From Clostridia bacterium (GTDB lineage: Bacteria > Bacillota > Clostridia > UBA1381 > UBA9506): a stretch of 64,000 nucleotides of DNA. The stretch is taken from assembly GCA_017399695.1 (NCBI GenBank), contig JAFQBK010000016.1, positions 1-64,000 of the forward strand, in the 5' to 3' direction. Below are positions 38,848 to 47,981 of this stretch, one piece after another (the stretch's first letter is position 1; the number at the start of each line of letters is the position of its first letter). The translations under genes and the position numbers were made by a program. The notes below the pieces were generated by a model, which was not told the origin of the DNA, did not search any database, and was given only the letters and a program-made list of their open reading frames with translations.

Positions 38848-40149
38848 ATGTTTGTGTCAAAAAGTGCCGGTGTAAACGACAAAAACCATCTGACCTTTGC
38901 AGGGCTTGATGTGGTTGAGCTCGCCAAAGAATACCAGACGCCACTTTACCTGATGGACGAAAATCTCATCCGAGAAAATTGCCGTCTCTACCGCACATCC
39001 ATTGAAAAGTATTACGATGGTAACGGCTTGGTTCTTTATGCAAGTAAAGCCTTTTCCTCTCTTGCAATATACCGTATTGTTATGGAAGAAGGACTCGGTG
39101 TGGATGTGGTCTCCGGTGGAGAGCTTTTCACTGCGATCAGTGCCGGTTTTCCAGCTGAAAAAATCTATTTCCACGGAAATAACAAGACCGAACAGGAGCT
39201 CGTCTACGCTTTGGAATCCGGCGTTGGACGCATTGTAGTTGATAATCTTACAGAGCTTTCTATGCTGAACTCCCTTGCAAAGACCATGGGAAAAACGGCG
39301 GACATTCTCTTCCGTATTAAACCGGGCATTGATGCACATACGCACGATTTCATTATGACCGGTCAAATCGATTCAAAATTTGGCGTTGCTCTCGAAACCG
39401 GTGAAGCATTTGATATCATCAAGACCGCAAGCACTCTCGAAAACGTTCACGTTGTCGGTCTGCATTGTCATATCGGCTCGCAAATTTTTGACCTCGCACC
39501 ATTTGAAGAGGCTGCAAAAGTGATGCTTACTTTTATCGCAAAAATCAAAAATGAACTTGGAATCACGATTACCGAACTGAATCTCGGCGGCGGCTTTGGT
39601 ATTCAGTATGTCGAATCCGACACACCGATTGCTTACGACAAATATATGGAATCCGTTAGCGGGGTAGTAAAGGAAACCTGTAAAGCATTAGGCCTTGCGC
39701 TTCCGAAAATCCTGCTAGAGCCGGGGCGTTCCATTGTTGCCTCCGCCGGCTTGACCGCATACACGGTCGGCAATGTAAAAAACATTCCCGATGTTCGTAC
39801 CTACGTTTCCGTAGATGGCGGTATGGCGGATAATCCGCGTTATATTCTTTATCAGGCGGAATATGATTTTGAAATTGCAAATAAAATTGGAGACGAAAAG
39901 TCTGAAACCGTTACGGTTGCCGGTCGTTGTTGTGAGTCCGGCGATTTACTTGGTGAAAATGTCCATCTTCAAAAGGCAGAAGCCGGCGACATTTTAGCGG
40001 TATTTTCCACCGGAGCGTACCAATACTCGATGGCAAGCCACTATAACCGCCTGCCCAATCCGGCAGTACTCATGATTAAAGACGGAAAAGAGCGGGTTGT
40101 TATCAAACGCGAAAGTTATGAAGATTTAATTAAAAACGATTTATACTAA
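38848..40149 (+). CDS. lysA: diaminopimelate decarboxylase
   Basis: LysA makes lysine from meso-diaminopimelate using PLP. The 433-residue protein has the PLP lysine in LYASKAFSS, LNLGGGFGI, GRSIVA and the C-terminal GRCCESGD and GAYQYSMAS motifs. The ATG at 38848 follows GGGGAGGA. It is closed by a strong terminator. Confidence 0.95.
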   Translation: MFVSKSAGVNDKNHLTFAGLDVVELAKEYQTPLYLMDENLIRENCRLYRTSIEKYYDGNGLVLYASKAFSSLAIYRIVMEEGLGVDVVSGGELFTAISAGFPAEKIYFHGNNKTEQELVYALESGVGRIVVDNLTELSMLNSLAKTMGKTADILFRIKPGIDAHTHDFIMTGQIDSKFGVALETGEAFDIIKTASTLENVHVVGLHCHIGSQIFDLAPFEEAAKVMLTFIAKIKNELGITITELNLGGGFGIQYVESDTPIAYDKYMESVSGVVKETCKALGLALPKILLEPGRSIVASAGLTAYTVGNVKNIPDVRTYVSVDGGMADNPRYILYQAEYDFEIANKIGDEKSETVTVAGRCCESGDLLGENVHLQKAEAGDILAVFSTGAYQYSMASHYNRLPNPAVLMIKDGKERVVIKRESYEDLIKNDLY

Positions 40150-40152
40150 TAC

Positions 40153-40190
40153 AAAACCGGCATCGCAAAAATGCGATGCCGGTTTTATTT
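40153..40190 (+). terminator. terminator of lysA
   Basis: A 15-bp perfect stem (40153-40167 with 40172-40186) and 4-base loop are followed by ATTTA. Confidence 0.85.
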
Positions 40191-40218
40191 AGGAACAGAA
40201 ATGATCTCCGAATTAATG

Positions 40219-41043
40219 CTACGTTTTTTGTTTGTACATACTTCTGTATTTATGCGGTGTAATGCCGTTTTCCTCTTTAAACTCCTTAGAAAAATAACTG
40301 ATGCTGGAAAAACCGCATTTCATAGCGACGGCAGAGACGTTCTCCTTGCGCAATAGTTCTTTTGCCGCACGGATGCGCACGCTTCTAACATATTTACAAA
40401 AACTGACAGAAAAGTTTTTCTTAAAGAGTCTGCAAAAATGGCTGTGGTTGTAGGAAAGATGCTCTGCAGCAGAGTGCGAAGTAATGGGTTGTCTAAAATT
40501 TTCTCTGATGTAGGTTACTATATTTTTGGTAAAATCGTTTGCATTTGCCAAATATGTATCGTAAAGCTCGCCCTCCAGTTTTGAAAAGAGAAGAAAGAGA
40601 TTGCCGAGTGCAAGCTGTCTCCAACCGAGGGGCTCCTTCTCATAAGCCTCATAAATATTTTTGATATAGTGTTCAAACGATGGGCTAGTCACGTGATTTC
40701 GATACTTTTTTTCTTCTTGGAGCAGATTTTCTTCATAATCGTCAGGAAACAGATTCAGATTAAAATCGACGCAGTAATAGTGAAACGGTTTTTCGGTGAT
40801 TTCGCCATAATGAACCTCGTATGGGTTTACAAGGACCAAACTTCCGGCGGTTGCGGTAAATTCATTTTCTCCAACCTTCATTTTCGCCGAACCGGAGGAT
40901 ATGTAAATGAGCTCGAAGTCGCTGTGATAATGTGTTCCGGTAAAAACATAGGGGAGCTGTTCGGGTACAATTTCTTTATAAAAAGAAACCAAAGGAAGAC
41001 CTTTGGGGTCAATGATATACTTGTCATTAAACAAAAAAATCAC
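40219..41043 (-). CDS. AraC-family transcriptional regulator
   Basis: The 274-residue protein has an N-terminal cupin domain (THYHSDFELIYISSGSAKM...LVNPYEVHYG) and a C-terminal pair of AraC helix-turn-helix motifs (HFCRLFKKNFSVSFCKYVRSVRI; CGFSSISYFSKEFKEENGITPHKYR). It is divergent from the glycosidase-like gene and probably controls the following island in response to a sugar. Confidence 0.88.
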   Translation of the reverse strand: MIFLFNDKYIIDPKGLPLVSFYKEIVPEQLPYVFTGTHYHSDFELIYISSGSAKMKVGENEFTATAGSLVLVNPYEVHYGEITEKPFHYYCVDFNLNLFPDDYEENLLQEEKKYRNHVTSPSFEHYIKNIYEAYEKEPLGWRQLALGNLFLLFSKLEGELYDTYLANANDFTKNIVTYIRENFRQPITSHSAAEHLSYNHSHFCRLFKKNFSVSFCKYVRSVRIRAAKELLRKENVSAVAMKCGFSSISYFSKEFKEENGITPHKYRSMYKQKT

Positions 41044-41111
41044 CTCTTGTCAATCATATCCGTTTTGGCTAAAAAAGTCAATATAGTTAAAAAATAAAGT
41101 CGAAAAAGTGA

Positions 41112-41140
41112 TTGAAAAGGCAAAAATATTAAAATAAAAT
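41112..41140 (+). promoter_or_regulatory. promoter of carbohydrate island
   Basis: TTGAAA (41112-41117) and TAAAAT (41135-41140) are separated by 17 bp. The AraC regulator probably acts here. Confidence 0.6.
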
Positions 41141-41155
41141 TAAAATGAGGTGAAA

Positions 41156-42484
41156 ATGATGAAACGCTATAAGATTGTATATAAAAACTATTCAGAAGCG
41201 GTGGAAAAGCTTTATGCAACCGTGCAAAGCTATCTCCCGTATACCCTTGTTTGCGGCAAGGAGGAAGATGATGCCTATCATACCATTTGGATTGGTGTTA
41301 CCGAGGGAGTCTGCGGTTATAAAATTGTGGTGGACGAAAAACAAAGAGTCGAGATTACTGCCGAAGATGAGGCAAATCTTTTGTACGCCGTATCTGATTT
41401 TAAGAATATTTATTTGCCGTTTAATAATAGCCGAGATAAAGACCGTGTGGTTGACTTTTATGTCAGAAAACCGTTTTTAGAGCCATTAAAGCCGGTTGAA
41501 ATCTCCTCTTGCCCGCGCATTAAGCGAAGAGGTTTATGGACTTGGGGACACACGATTTATGATTATAAAAAATACATCGACAATATGGTGACCTTAAAGT
41601 TAAACACCCTAATTATATGGAACGACTTTGTGCCGGTCAATATCGGTGATGTGATTGACTATGCGCACGATCACGGCGTAAAAATCTATCTCGGATTTGC
41701 CTGGGGTTGGGATACCAGCGATGTGAAAGTAAATATTTCGGATACTTTATGCTTAACGGAACACGTAGTGAACAAGTATCAAAAAGAGTATAAAAATCTT
41801 TCCTGCGACGGCATCTATTTTCAATCCTTTACAGAGAAGACCGCAGACAATATCGATGGCGTCAATATTGCCGATGCGGTGATTACATTTGTAAACCGCA
41901 CCGCAGAAAAAATATTCGAAATGAATCCTGAATGTGAGATATTGTTCGGATTGCACGCAATGTCGGTGCTTGAAAGAATTGAGGAGTTTAAGAAAATTGA
42001 TGAACGGATTTCGATTATCTGGGAGGATTTGGGAGCTTTTCCGTATCATAATTCGCCGTCTGAAACGGACGGTTTTACAAAAACCAAAGAATTAAATATC
42101 AAAATTCGGGATTTGCGAGATGCGGGTTTTGGTTGCGTATTAAAAAGCAATTACCGACTCAACTGGTTTGATTTTGAGCACCAAGCTGGCCCATATATTA
42201 TGGGTGTAACCGAGGAAAAGGTGCGGAAGAAAAAGCTGGATACGGTAAAACCTTTGCTTCGCACGATTCAGGCAGACTGGATAAAAAACGCTGAACTTGC
42301 AAAACGCCTGATTTCTGATTTTAACGAAGATTCTATCGTAACCGTTTTGGCTGAAGACGGCATGTTTGAAGAGTGCATTACGTATCCGATGGCACTGTAT
42401 GCGCAAATGATGTGGGATTGTGAGCGCCCGACGGAGGAAATCATGCATCAGGCGGCATTGATGCCGGATGTTGATTTTGTTTGA
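41156..42484 (+). CDS. putative glycoside hydrolase, TIM-barrel, unclassified
   Basis: The 442-residue cytoplasmic protein has an N-terminal alpha/beta region (about 1-115) resembling the accessory domain of hexosaminidases. A barrel follows, beginning PRIKRRGLWTWGHTIYDYKKYIDNM and NTLIIWNDF. Acidic residues that could be catalytic are in CDGIYFQSFTE and ISIIWEDLGAF. It resembles GH20-like enzymes in layout, but I cannot assign a family. There is no signal peptide, so it would act on imported sugar. The start is ATG 41156 or 41159 after GAGG. The stop overlaps the reading region of the next gene. Confidence 0.55.
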   Translation: MMKRYKIVYKNYSEAVEKLYATVQSYLPYTLVCGKEEDDAYHTIWIGVTEGVCGYKIVVDEKQRVEITAEDEANLLYAVSDFKNIYLPFNNSRDKDRVVDFYVRKPFLEPLKPVEISSCPRIKRRGLWTWGHTIYDYKKYIDNMVTLKLNTLIIWNDFVPVNIGDVIDYAHDHGVKIYLGFAWGWDTSDVKVNISDTLCLTEHVVNKYQKEYKNLSCDGIYFQSFTEKTADNIDGVNIADAVITFVNRTAEKIFEMNPECEILFGLHAMSVLERIEEFKKIDERISIIWEDLGAFPYHNSPSETDGFTKTKELNIKIRDLRDAGFGCVLKSNYRLNWFDFEHQAGPYIMGVTEEKVRKKKLDTVKPLLRTIQADWIKNAELAKRLISDFNEDSIVTVLAEDGMFEECITYPMALYAQMMWDCERPTEEIMHQAALMPDVDFV

Positions 42485-42498
42485 GGGGAGGAATAGCC

Positions 42499-43326
42499 TT
42501 GAAAATCAAATTCTACGGAACAGCGGCAGCGGAGGGTGTTCCCGCCTTGTACTGCACCTGTCCGACCTGCGAGCACGCCCGGAGGAGCGGCGGAAAAGAA
42601 GTGAGAACGCGGAGCCAGGCACTTATTAATGATGACCTTCTAATAGATTTTCCGGCAGACACTTATCTTCATGTGCTGCAAGGCGGTTTGCCTCTTCACC
42701 ACATACGGCATATCCTGATTACGCACGCACATCCGGACCATTTGTATCCGGCGGATATTTCGATGCGTGGTCCTGGGTTTTCAAACCTTGAAGATTCGGA
42801 AACACTCCGCATCTATGGCAGCTCAGGTGTGTGGAAAGAACTGATGAAAAATGACACTATTCCCGTTTTAATGGCGCGGAACATCATTAAATTTACAGAG
42901 GTTCATGCGTTTAATACCTTTACAGCAGGGGAGTATCGGGTGACACCGCTGAAAGCGGACCACGGCACAGAAAATCCGTATATTTATCTGATAGAAAAAG
43001 AGGGTAAAAGTCTTTTGTATGCACACGATACAGGCTATTTCCCCGAAGAAACGATGGAATTTCTTAAACAGTGGAATAAGACGGTGGATTTAGCAAGCTT
43101 TGATTGTTGTTACAGCTTAAAACACTGTGAAAAAGGGCATATGGGATTTGATGAGGTGCGCACTATGGCAGAGCAATTAAAAGAAATCGGAGCATTAGAT
43201 GAAAATTCGGTGTGCTGTATCAACCATTTTTCCCATAACAACGGACTTTCTTACGAAGAAATGAATAAATATGCCAAGAAATATGGATATTTAACTACGT
43301 ATGACGGTATGGAAACGGAGTTTTAA
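42499..43326 (+). CDS. PhnP-like metallo-beta-lactamase-fold hydrolase
   Basis: The 275-residue protein has the HxHxDH motif (THAHPDHLYPADI) and a cysteine-rich zinc knuckle CTCPTCEHAR near the N-terminus, as in PhnP-type phosphodiesterases. It may cut a cyclic or diester phosphate of a sugar. TTG at 42499 has GGGGAGG upstream; a TTG at 42481 lacks it. It overlaps the next gene by one base. Confidence 0.8.
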   Translation: MKIKFYGTAAAEGVPALYCTCPTCEHARRSGGKEVRTRSQALINDDLLIDFPADTYLHVLQGGLPLHHIRHILITHAHPDHLYPADISMRGPGFSNLEDSETLRIYGSSGVWKELMKNDTIPVLMARNIIKFTEVHAFNTFTAGEYRVTPLKADHGTENPYIYLIEKEGKSLLYAHDTGYFPEETMEFLKQWNKTVDLASFDCCYSLKHCEKGHMGFDEVRTMAEQLKEIGALDENSVCCINHFSHNNGLSYEEMNKYAKKYGYLTTYDGMETEF

Positions 43327-44450
43327 TGATGAGAGATTATTTGATTAAAGACGTATTACCTTTTTGGCTAAATAATGCCATTGATGAAGAATTTGGCGGA
43401 ATTTTTACGCAGCTAGACCGCGAGGGAAATATTTACGGCGAAGAAAAAAGCGTGTGGTTTCAAGGCAGAGCCCTTTATATTTTTTCCATGGCATATAACT
43501 GCGTAGAAAAGAATGAGGCGTATCTTGCCGCAGCAAAAAAGATTTATGAGTTTCTTCCCAAGTGCTCCGGAGAAGACGGAAGAATGTTTTTTACAGTAAC
43601 GCGTGACGGCAGAGAAATCCAAAAACGCCGCTATTATTTCAGCGAAACCTTTGCGGCTATCGGTTGTGCGGAATATTACCTTGCAACAAAGGATGAGGAC
43701 GCGTGGGAAAAAGCGGAGAAGTATTTTGATATTGCGTATAGCCTTTATTCGGGCAAGCAAAAATCAACTCCGAAATTTAATCCAGAAACTATACAAATGA
43801 AGTCGCTTTCTCCGGCAATGATTATGCTGTCAACGGCGCAGGTGATGTGGAAAATTGACAGAGAAAAGTATGACACAATTGCGAAAGAGTGCACCAAAGA
43901 AATCTTGCTCCACTTAAATTCCAGGGGCCTTTTGGAAAACGTCAGCCCTGAGGGTGATTTTGTGGATACACCGACGGGAAGAATTGTAAATCCGGGTCAT
44001 AGTTTAGAGGCTGCGTGGTTTTTAATGGCGGAGGGAATTTATCAAAAGGATGAAAAATTAACCCGTATCGGAAAAGATATCATTGATATTTCGATGCGAC
44101 TCGGCTTACAAGACGGAGGCATTATTGCTTTTTGCGATTGCGATGGAAAACCGCCGCAGGCACTGGAGTGGGATATGAAGCTTTGGTGGCCGCAGTGTGA
44201 GGCGATGATTGCAAACCGCCTGTGTTATAGCGTGTTTGGCGAAGAAAAATACCTTGCGGCATACAATGACCTAAAAGCGTATACAGAAACATATTTTAGA
44301 GATAAAGAATACGGTGAGTGGTACGGCTACCTGCATTATGACAATACACCGTCCACTACCTTAAAAGGCAATATCTTTAAAGGTCCGTTCCATTTGCCGA
44401 GAATGTTAATTTTAATTGATAAAATCGAAAAAGGTGAGAGCGTATTATAA
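43326..44450 (+). CDS. AGE family epimerase/isomerase
   Basis: The 374-residue protein is an alpha/alpha-barrel of the N-acylglucosamine 2-epimerase/cellobiose 2-epimerase/mannose isomerase family: FGGIFTQLDREG, WFQGRALYIFS, then GHSLEAAWFL and WWPQCEAM. These give conserved histidine and arginine positions. Its neighbours suggest a role in a sugar or amino-sugar degradation route. The exact substrate is unknown. Confidence 0.85.
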   Translation: MMRDYLIKDVLPFWLNNAIDEEFGGIFTQLDREGNIYGEEKSVWFQGRALYIFSMAYNCVEKNEAYLAAAKKIYEFLPKCSGEDGRMFFTVTRDGREIQKRRYYFSETFAAIGCAEYYLATKDEDAWEKAEKYFDIAYSLYSGKQKSTPKFNPETIQMKSLSPAMIMLSTAQVMWKIDREKYDTIAKECTKEILLHLNSRGLLENVSPEGDFVDTPTGRIVNPGHSLEAAWFLMAEGIYQKDEKLTRIGKDIIDISMRLGLQDGGIIAFCDCDGKPPQALEWDMKLWWPQCEAMIANRLCYSVFGEEKYLAAYNDLKAYTETYFRDKEYGEWYGYLHYDNTPSTTLKGNIFKGPFHLPRMLILIDKIEKGESVL

Positions 44451-44492
44451 AAAAGAACTGATTACAGCAAAAACTGTAATCAGTTCTTTTTT
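44451..44492. terminator. bidirectional terminator
   Basis: A 17-bp stem (44451-44467 with 44474-44490) and 6-base loop lie between the AGE gene and convergent ypeB. Confidence 0.9.
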
Positions 44493-45867
44493 ATATCGTC
44501 AAAACTCCGTCATCCGATTCTAAAAGGAGCAGAATTTTCTCTTCGTGACCGGTTTGTGCGTTAATATAAATTAAATAGTTCTGGTCATCAAAGCTACCCT
44601 TACATTCATAACACAGCACTTCGCGCTTGCTGTCAAGCGGAATAAGCGCCAAACGAACAGAATCAATCATAAGATGTGAATTTACTTTTGCACGTGCGTC
44701 GCTTTCGGTAAGAGTGGGCAAGGGGAGAGAGCGCTCATGGTGGCTCATTAAATATCCGCGCGTCTCGATTCCTAAAATTTCACCGCTGTCTAATGCAATT
44801 TTGAGCTTAATGAGGTCGGAGTACATAATAATGCCCTGCCCCTCATAAGCATAGTTTACAGTCAGTGTATTTTCAGCTTTTTCATAGTAGCTTTCTTTCA
44901 TACCGACAATGCCGATAGAGGTTAAATACTCAAGTCCCTTGTTCGAGGCAGTTTTAGCGTCTATGACAGACTTTTCGGGGGAACGGGCATCTAACATCCA
45001 AAGCACCATGCCGCCGGTTTTTGTAATAGTAATATAGACCTTCGAATCGTCCTCTTTCGTGCCGACAAATGAATAGCAGGGGATGCGTCCGCCGACATCT
45101 TCTGAGGCATCTAGTGATTTTAAGTTTTTATCTTTCAGGAAGCTTTGAGCAATTTGTTTTGCTTGCTCTTTGGTGTAATCGGTTTTTCCTTTCAAAAACA
45201 TCGGCTCCATCGTTTCGATGTGCTCGGAAAACGGGCCGTCATAAATCAGAGCAGGATAGTTCTGTATATCTTTTTCAATCCTGTAAATTCCCTCGGGCTC
45301 AACGGCTTCCGCTTCGTCTTCGTTTGCGTAAGCAGTCATGCCGATGACGCTCGTAAGGGACATTTCCTGACTGTATAGCTTGTCCTCGAGTGAGGTGAGT
45401 GTGTTATTTACAGCGGTTGCATGTTTGGATAGTTCGGACAAATTCGAGAATTCTTCGTCACTGATTTTACCGCTGATTAAAACTTTTGAGGACAGATACG
45501 ATGCATAGTCTCCAAGCTGCGACAGAAATTTAGAGGTGCTTCCCAAATGCTCGCTTTCTGTTGGAAGCTGGGAAAGGCAGGATTTTGCTGAGGCGGTCTG
45601 CATAAAAATCTCTGCCGAAAGAGCCGAAATTTGCGTGCTGTCCGACGAAAGCAAGGTTTTTTTCAGTAAAGTGTCAACATCGCGCACATAATCCGTCATA
45701 TCATGAAACGCGCGCACGTATTGATTTTCCATTTCCTGTGCGAGCGCGCGGGCGCGGTTGTTCTGAAAAATACTGACGCCTGCAAGGACAATCGAAAGTG
45801 CAAGGAGAAGAATAGTCATCCATTTGTATTGGCTAAAGAAGTTTTTGGATTTTGTTTCCTGATTCAT
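44491..45867 (-). CDS. ypeB: germination protein YpeB
   Basis: YpeB is needed to hold and stabilise SleB in dormant spores. The 458-residue protein has one N-terminal membrane segment (about 15-32), a helical domain with alternating Leu/Ser heptads and C-terminal PepSY-type repeats (EQAKQIAQSFLKDKNLK; DAKTASNKGLEYLTSIG). It follows sleB by 16 bases, the normal pair order. Confidence 0.92.
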   Translation of the reverse strand: MNQETKSKNFFSQYKWMTILLLALSIVLAGVSIFQNNRARALAQEMENQYVRAFHDMTDYVRDVDTLLKKTLLSSDSTQISALSAEIFMQTASAKSCLSQLPTESEHLGSTSKFLSQLGDYASYLSSKVLISGKISDEEFSNLSELSKHATAVNNTLTSLEDKLYSQEMSLTSVIGMTAYANEDEAEAVEPEGIYRIEKDIQNYPALIYDGPFSEHIETMEPMFLKGKTDYTKEQAKQIAQSFLKDKNLKSLDASEDVGGRIPCYSFVGTKEDDSKVYITITKTGGMVLWMLDARSPEKSVIDAKTASNKGLEYLTSIGIVGMKESYYEKAENTLTVNYAYEGQGIIMYSDLIKLKIALDSGEILGIETRGYLMSHHERSLPLPTLTESDARAKVNSHLMIDSVRLALIPLDSKREVLCYECKGSFDDQNYLIYINAQTGHEEKILLLLESDDGVLTI

Positions 45868-45883
45868 CGCTCAATCTCCTTTC

Positions 45884-46348
45884 TTAGCGGGCAAAATAAT
45901 GTCTGCCGATGACGGTAACCACTTCGCGGGAGTAAATCCACTTGTTGGTTGTTCTTGCAGGATTATAATAGTAGAGTGCGCCTCCCGACGGGTCCCAACC
46001 GTTCATCGCATCCTGACATGCCTTATAGACTGTTGAATTGGTGGCGATGGGAACATTGATTTGTCCGTCTACCGTTGCGGTAAATGCACCTTTTTGGTAG
46101 ATAACACCGGCAATTGTGTTTGGGAAGGACGGGTGGTCGACCCGGTTTAATACAACCGCGGCAACTGCCACTTGACCTTCGTAAGGCTCACCACGGGCCT
46201 CGCCATTGACACATCGGGCGAGGAGTTGTAAGTCGCTTGCCCAGCTGGATGCGGCAAACGTGGTGTTCTGCGGCGCATTGATGTACACGATTCCGCAGGT
46301 TAAGAAAAAAATGACACACATAGTAAAATAAAACATTCGTTTCGTCAT
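45884..46348 (-). CDS. sleB: spore cortex-lytic enzyme SleB (without PG-binding domain)
   Basis: The 154-residue protein has a signal peptide (about 1-30) and the SleB catalytic domain with VNGEARGEPYEGQVAVAAVVLNRV and ALYYYNP. Bacillus SleB also carries an N-terminal peptidoglycan-binding domain, absent here, so this is a short form. The ATG complementary to 46346-46348 has GGAGG upstream; a longer reading from 46432 is not supported. The pair with ypeB defines the role. Confidence 0.9.
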   Translation of the reverse strand: MTKRMFYFTMCVIFFLTCGIVYINAPQNTTFAASSWASDLQLLARCVNGEARGEPYEGQVAVAAVVLNRVDHPSFPNTIAGVIYQKGAFTATVDGQINVPIATNSTVYKACQDAMNGWDPSGGALYYYNPARTTNKWIYSREVVTVIGRHYFAR

Positions 46349-46391
46349 AAAAAACCTCCGCAGGAAAAAATGATTACTGCTATTTTCTGCA

Positions 46392-46420
46392 AAGTATGAC
46401 GGTTTATGCATCAAGATACA
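46392..46420 (-). promoter_or_regulatory. possible sigma-G promoter for sleB
   Basis: On the minus strand TGTATC, 16 bp, then CATACTT resembles sigma-G sites (about TGAATA and CATACTA). Bacillus sleB is sigma-G dependent. Moderate inference. Confidence 0.35.
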
Positions 46421-46452
46421 AAAAAAGAGCATTGCAAATTTGCAATGCTCTT
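46421..46452 (-). terminator. intrinsic terminator of ychF
   Basis: A 28-base perfect palindrome (AAGAGCATTGCAAA and its complement) is followed on the minus strand by a T run. It lies between ychF and sleB, so the two genes are probably separate units. Confidence 0.85.
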
Positions 46453-46464
46453 AATGGTTAGCAA

Positions 46465-47562
46465 TTAAACATTAAAGCGGAATAAAACAATGTCTCCGTC
46501 CTGCATAACATATTCCTTGCCCTCGGAGCGAACGAGCCCTTTTTCTTTTGCTGCGACATACGTTCCGCAATCGATTAAATCTTTGTATGCAACGACTTCG
46601 GCACGGATAAAGCCTTTTTCAAAATCGGTGTGGATTTTACCTGCAGCCTGCGGTGCTTTTGTGCCGCGGGTGATGGTCCATGCACGCACCTCCGGTTCAC
46701 CTGCGGTTAAGTAACTGATTAATCCCAACAGCTTATAACTTTTTTTCACCAGACGGTCAAGGCCGGACTCGTTGATGCCAAGTGCCTCTAAATACTCGTC
46801 TTTTTCCTCCGGCGGTAAGATGGAAATATCTTCTTCGATTTTAGCGGAAATCGGCATAACCTCGGAACCCTCTTTTGCGGCTAATTCCTCTAATTCACGG
46901 ACCATAGAATTACCTTCAATGCCGTTTGTAAAGTCGTCCTCAGAAACATTTGCAGCATAAAGAACAGGCTTAAAGGTAAGAAGCGGAAGGTCTTTAATCA
47001 GTTCTTGTTCTTCGGCGGAGTATTCTCTGGAACGAGCCGGCTTTCCGTCCTCTAAAATTGCCTTGATTTCTTCTAAAAGAGCCATTTCAATCTGATATTT
47101 TTTATCGCCGGTTTTCATCATTTTGCGTGTTCTGTCCATACGCTTTTCCATCATTTCAAGGTCGGCAAAAATCAGCTCTAAATTGATGGTTTCTACATCT
47201 CGAAGCGGAGAAACCGAACCCTCGACATGAATGATGTTGCTGTCCTCGAAGCAACGAACCACGTGAACAATCGCATCGACCTCGCGGATGTGGGATAAAA
47301 ACTTATTCCCCAAACCTTCACCACGGCTGGCACCTTTGACTAAACCTGCGATGTCAACGAACTCAATCGTAGCATTAGTGACTTTCTGCGGGTTGTACAT
47401 TTTCGCAAGTACATCTAAACGCTCGTCAGGAACGGCAACAATGCCGACATTTGGCTCGATGGTACAAAAAGGGTAGTTTGCTGATTCTGCCCCTGCCTGC
47501 GTAATCGCATTAAACAAAGTGGATTTTCCTACATTAGGAAGTCCGACGATACCAAGTTTCAT
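46465..47562 (-). CDS. ychF: redox-regulated ATPase YchF
   Basis: This Obg-related P-loop ATPase has G1 GLPNVGKSTLFNAI, DIAGLVKGASRGEGLGNKFL and a C-terminal TGS domain. Length is 365 residues, normal for the family. The protein binds ribosomes and favours ATP over GTP. AAAGGAGA lies upstream. Confidence 0.95.
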   Translation of the reverse strand: MKLGIVGLPNVGKSTLFNAITQAGAESANYPFCTIEPNVGIVAVPDERLDVLAKMYNPQKVTNATIEFVDIAGLVKGASRGEGLGNKFLSHIREVDAIVHVVRCFEDSNIIHVEGSVSPLRDVETINLELIFADLEMMEKRMDRTRKMMKTGDKKYQIEMALLEEIKAILEDGKPARSREYSAEEQELIKDLPLLTFKPVLYAANVSEDDFTNGIEGNSMVRELEELAAKEGSEVMPISAKIEEDISILPPEEKDEYLEALGINESGLDRLVKKSYKLLGLISYLTAGEPEVRAWTITRGTKAPQAAGKIHTDFEKGFIRAEVVAYKDLIDCGTYVAAKEKGLVRSEGKEYVMQDGDIVLFRFNV

Positions 47563-47605
47563 AAATTTTCACGTCTCCTTTGGTGACTTACAATTAACAA
47601 ACAAC

Positions 47606-47634
47606 ATTATAACACGAAGCATTTGAAAAATCAA
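47606..47634 (-). promoter_or_regulatory. sigma-A promoter for ychF
   Basis: On the minus strand TTGATT and TATAAT are separated by 17 bp, about 45 bases before the ychF ATG. Confidence 0.75.
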
Positions 47635-47701
47635 TTCTTTAAAATCAATAATTAGAATATTTGTCTGTTAAGATACAAAGCGGAGGGGCTGGGCTAGCGT
47701 G

Positions 47702-47730
47702 TTGACAAGGATTGTAATATACAATATAAT
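47702..47730 (+). promoter_or_regulatory. consensus promoter with no intact gene downstream
   Basis: TTGACA (47702-47707) and TATAAT (47725-47730) with a 17-bp spacer give a perfect sigma-A promoter. The next 250 bases contain no plausible gene, only the repeat debris and then a truncated hydrolase. Confidence 0.75.
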
Positions 47731-47981
47731 ATACTAAAATAAGGTAAGTGTGATTGTGTGTCGGGAGAACCATCCCCTTGACATGTGTCAGATAGAACAT
47801 GTGACAGGGATAAGTAGAGGGATAGTAGCAAATTCTTAAGTTAAAAAGTTGACAATAAATGTATGTCCCGATTGTCCACGGGGGTATCTCGCGGTGTGAT
47901 TACAAGGCTATAAGGAGTTAGTTTGTTTGAGGGACATTTGGTTTCGCATATAAAATAGTACCAAAAAATGTACGTCCCCAA

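Larger units (their letters stand above)
47563..47981. repeat. intergenic repeat debris
   Basis: This stretch has no gene. It holds an imperfect dyad (ATCCCCTTGACATGT near 47772 with ACATGTGACAGGGAT near 47797; 12 of 15 pair). It also holds a 13-base direct repeat AAATGTAYGTCCC (47857 and 47966) and inverted GGGAC/GTCCC arms (47931 and 47974). They look like remnants of small mobile elements. Confidence 0.55.

Noticed and set aside
46349-46432. N-terminal extension of SleB
   Set aside because: The extra 28 residues have no ribosome site and would spoil the signal peptide; the ATG at 46348 follows GGAGG.
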